A stretch of 6,133 bases of DNA from CAYONM01 sp964405325 (GTDB taxonomy: Bacteria > Planctomycetota > UBA11346), in the NCBI GenBank assembly GCA_964405325.1, contig CAYONM010000220.1, positions 1 through 6,133 of the forward strand, in the 5' to 3' direction. Below, piece by piece: positions 6,069-6,133 of this stretch; position 1 is the first letter of the stretch, and the number at the start of each line of letters is the position of its first letter. Below the pieces are notes generated by a model. It was not told where the DNA came from and made no database searches. It saw nothing but the letters and a program-made list of their open reading frames with translations. The position numbers and the translations under genes are program-made.

Positions 6069-6133
6069 GGTGCGGAAAGAAATAAAGGTAGCGTCTCACT
6101 TGATCTTTTGCCGCCCTTCTGCGTTGCTTATCG

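Noticed and set aside
1..6133. CRISPR array, tRNA or rRNA genes, complete insertion sequence
   Set aside because: No regularly spaced repeats, no cloverleaf-like or rRNA-like stretches, and no transposase ORF or paired terminal repeats were seen. Only an indirect hint of an insertion exists at the right edge.

Overview
The window looks like a GC-rich gammaproteobacterial chromosome. This rests on codon use (G/C at most third positions), Shine-Dalgarno-led genes and close relatedness of the efflux proteins to the AcrA/AcrB type. The genus cannot be fixed from the sequence. There is no tRNA, rRNA, CRISPR array or complete mobile element.

Layout. The left two thirds are read leftwards (minus strand). 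A promoter near 5173-5200 contains a perfect 14-bp palindrome of the TetR-operator kind. It drives a periplasmic adaptor (5145-3961) and an AcrB-type RND permease (3829-698). After a 93-nt gap comes a 99-residue protein resembling the ribosome-hibernation factor HPF/RaiA (604-305), closed by a perfect 16-bp hairpin (250-284). Further left, a separate minus-strand gene starts at 123 and leaves the window; its Shine-Dalgarno lies in a small hairpin. The right part is read rightwards: a short GIY-YIG nuclease-family protein (YhbQ-like, 5247-5522), then a 158-residue ORF (5592-6068) matching only the N-terminal part of MGH1/GH63-like glycoside hydrolases, which stops abruptly near the window edge.

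How the genes work together. Adaptor and permease should form two of the three parts of a proton-driven tripartite efflux pump. No outer-membrane channel gene is present, so a TolC/OprM-type channel encoded elsewhere is presumably used. The palindrome covers the -35 box of the pump promoter, which suggests repression by a TetR-family regulator, but no such gene is in the window. The HPF-like gene may be read through from the pump operon, which would link efflux induction to ribosome protection; this is inference.

No clearly new multi-gene system is visible. The points most worth a second look are the orphan operator, the pump/HPF-like linkage with its leader hairpin, and the truncated glycosidase-like gene at the right edge.
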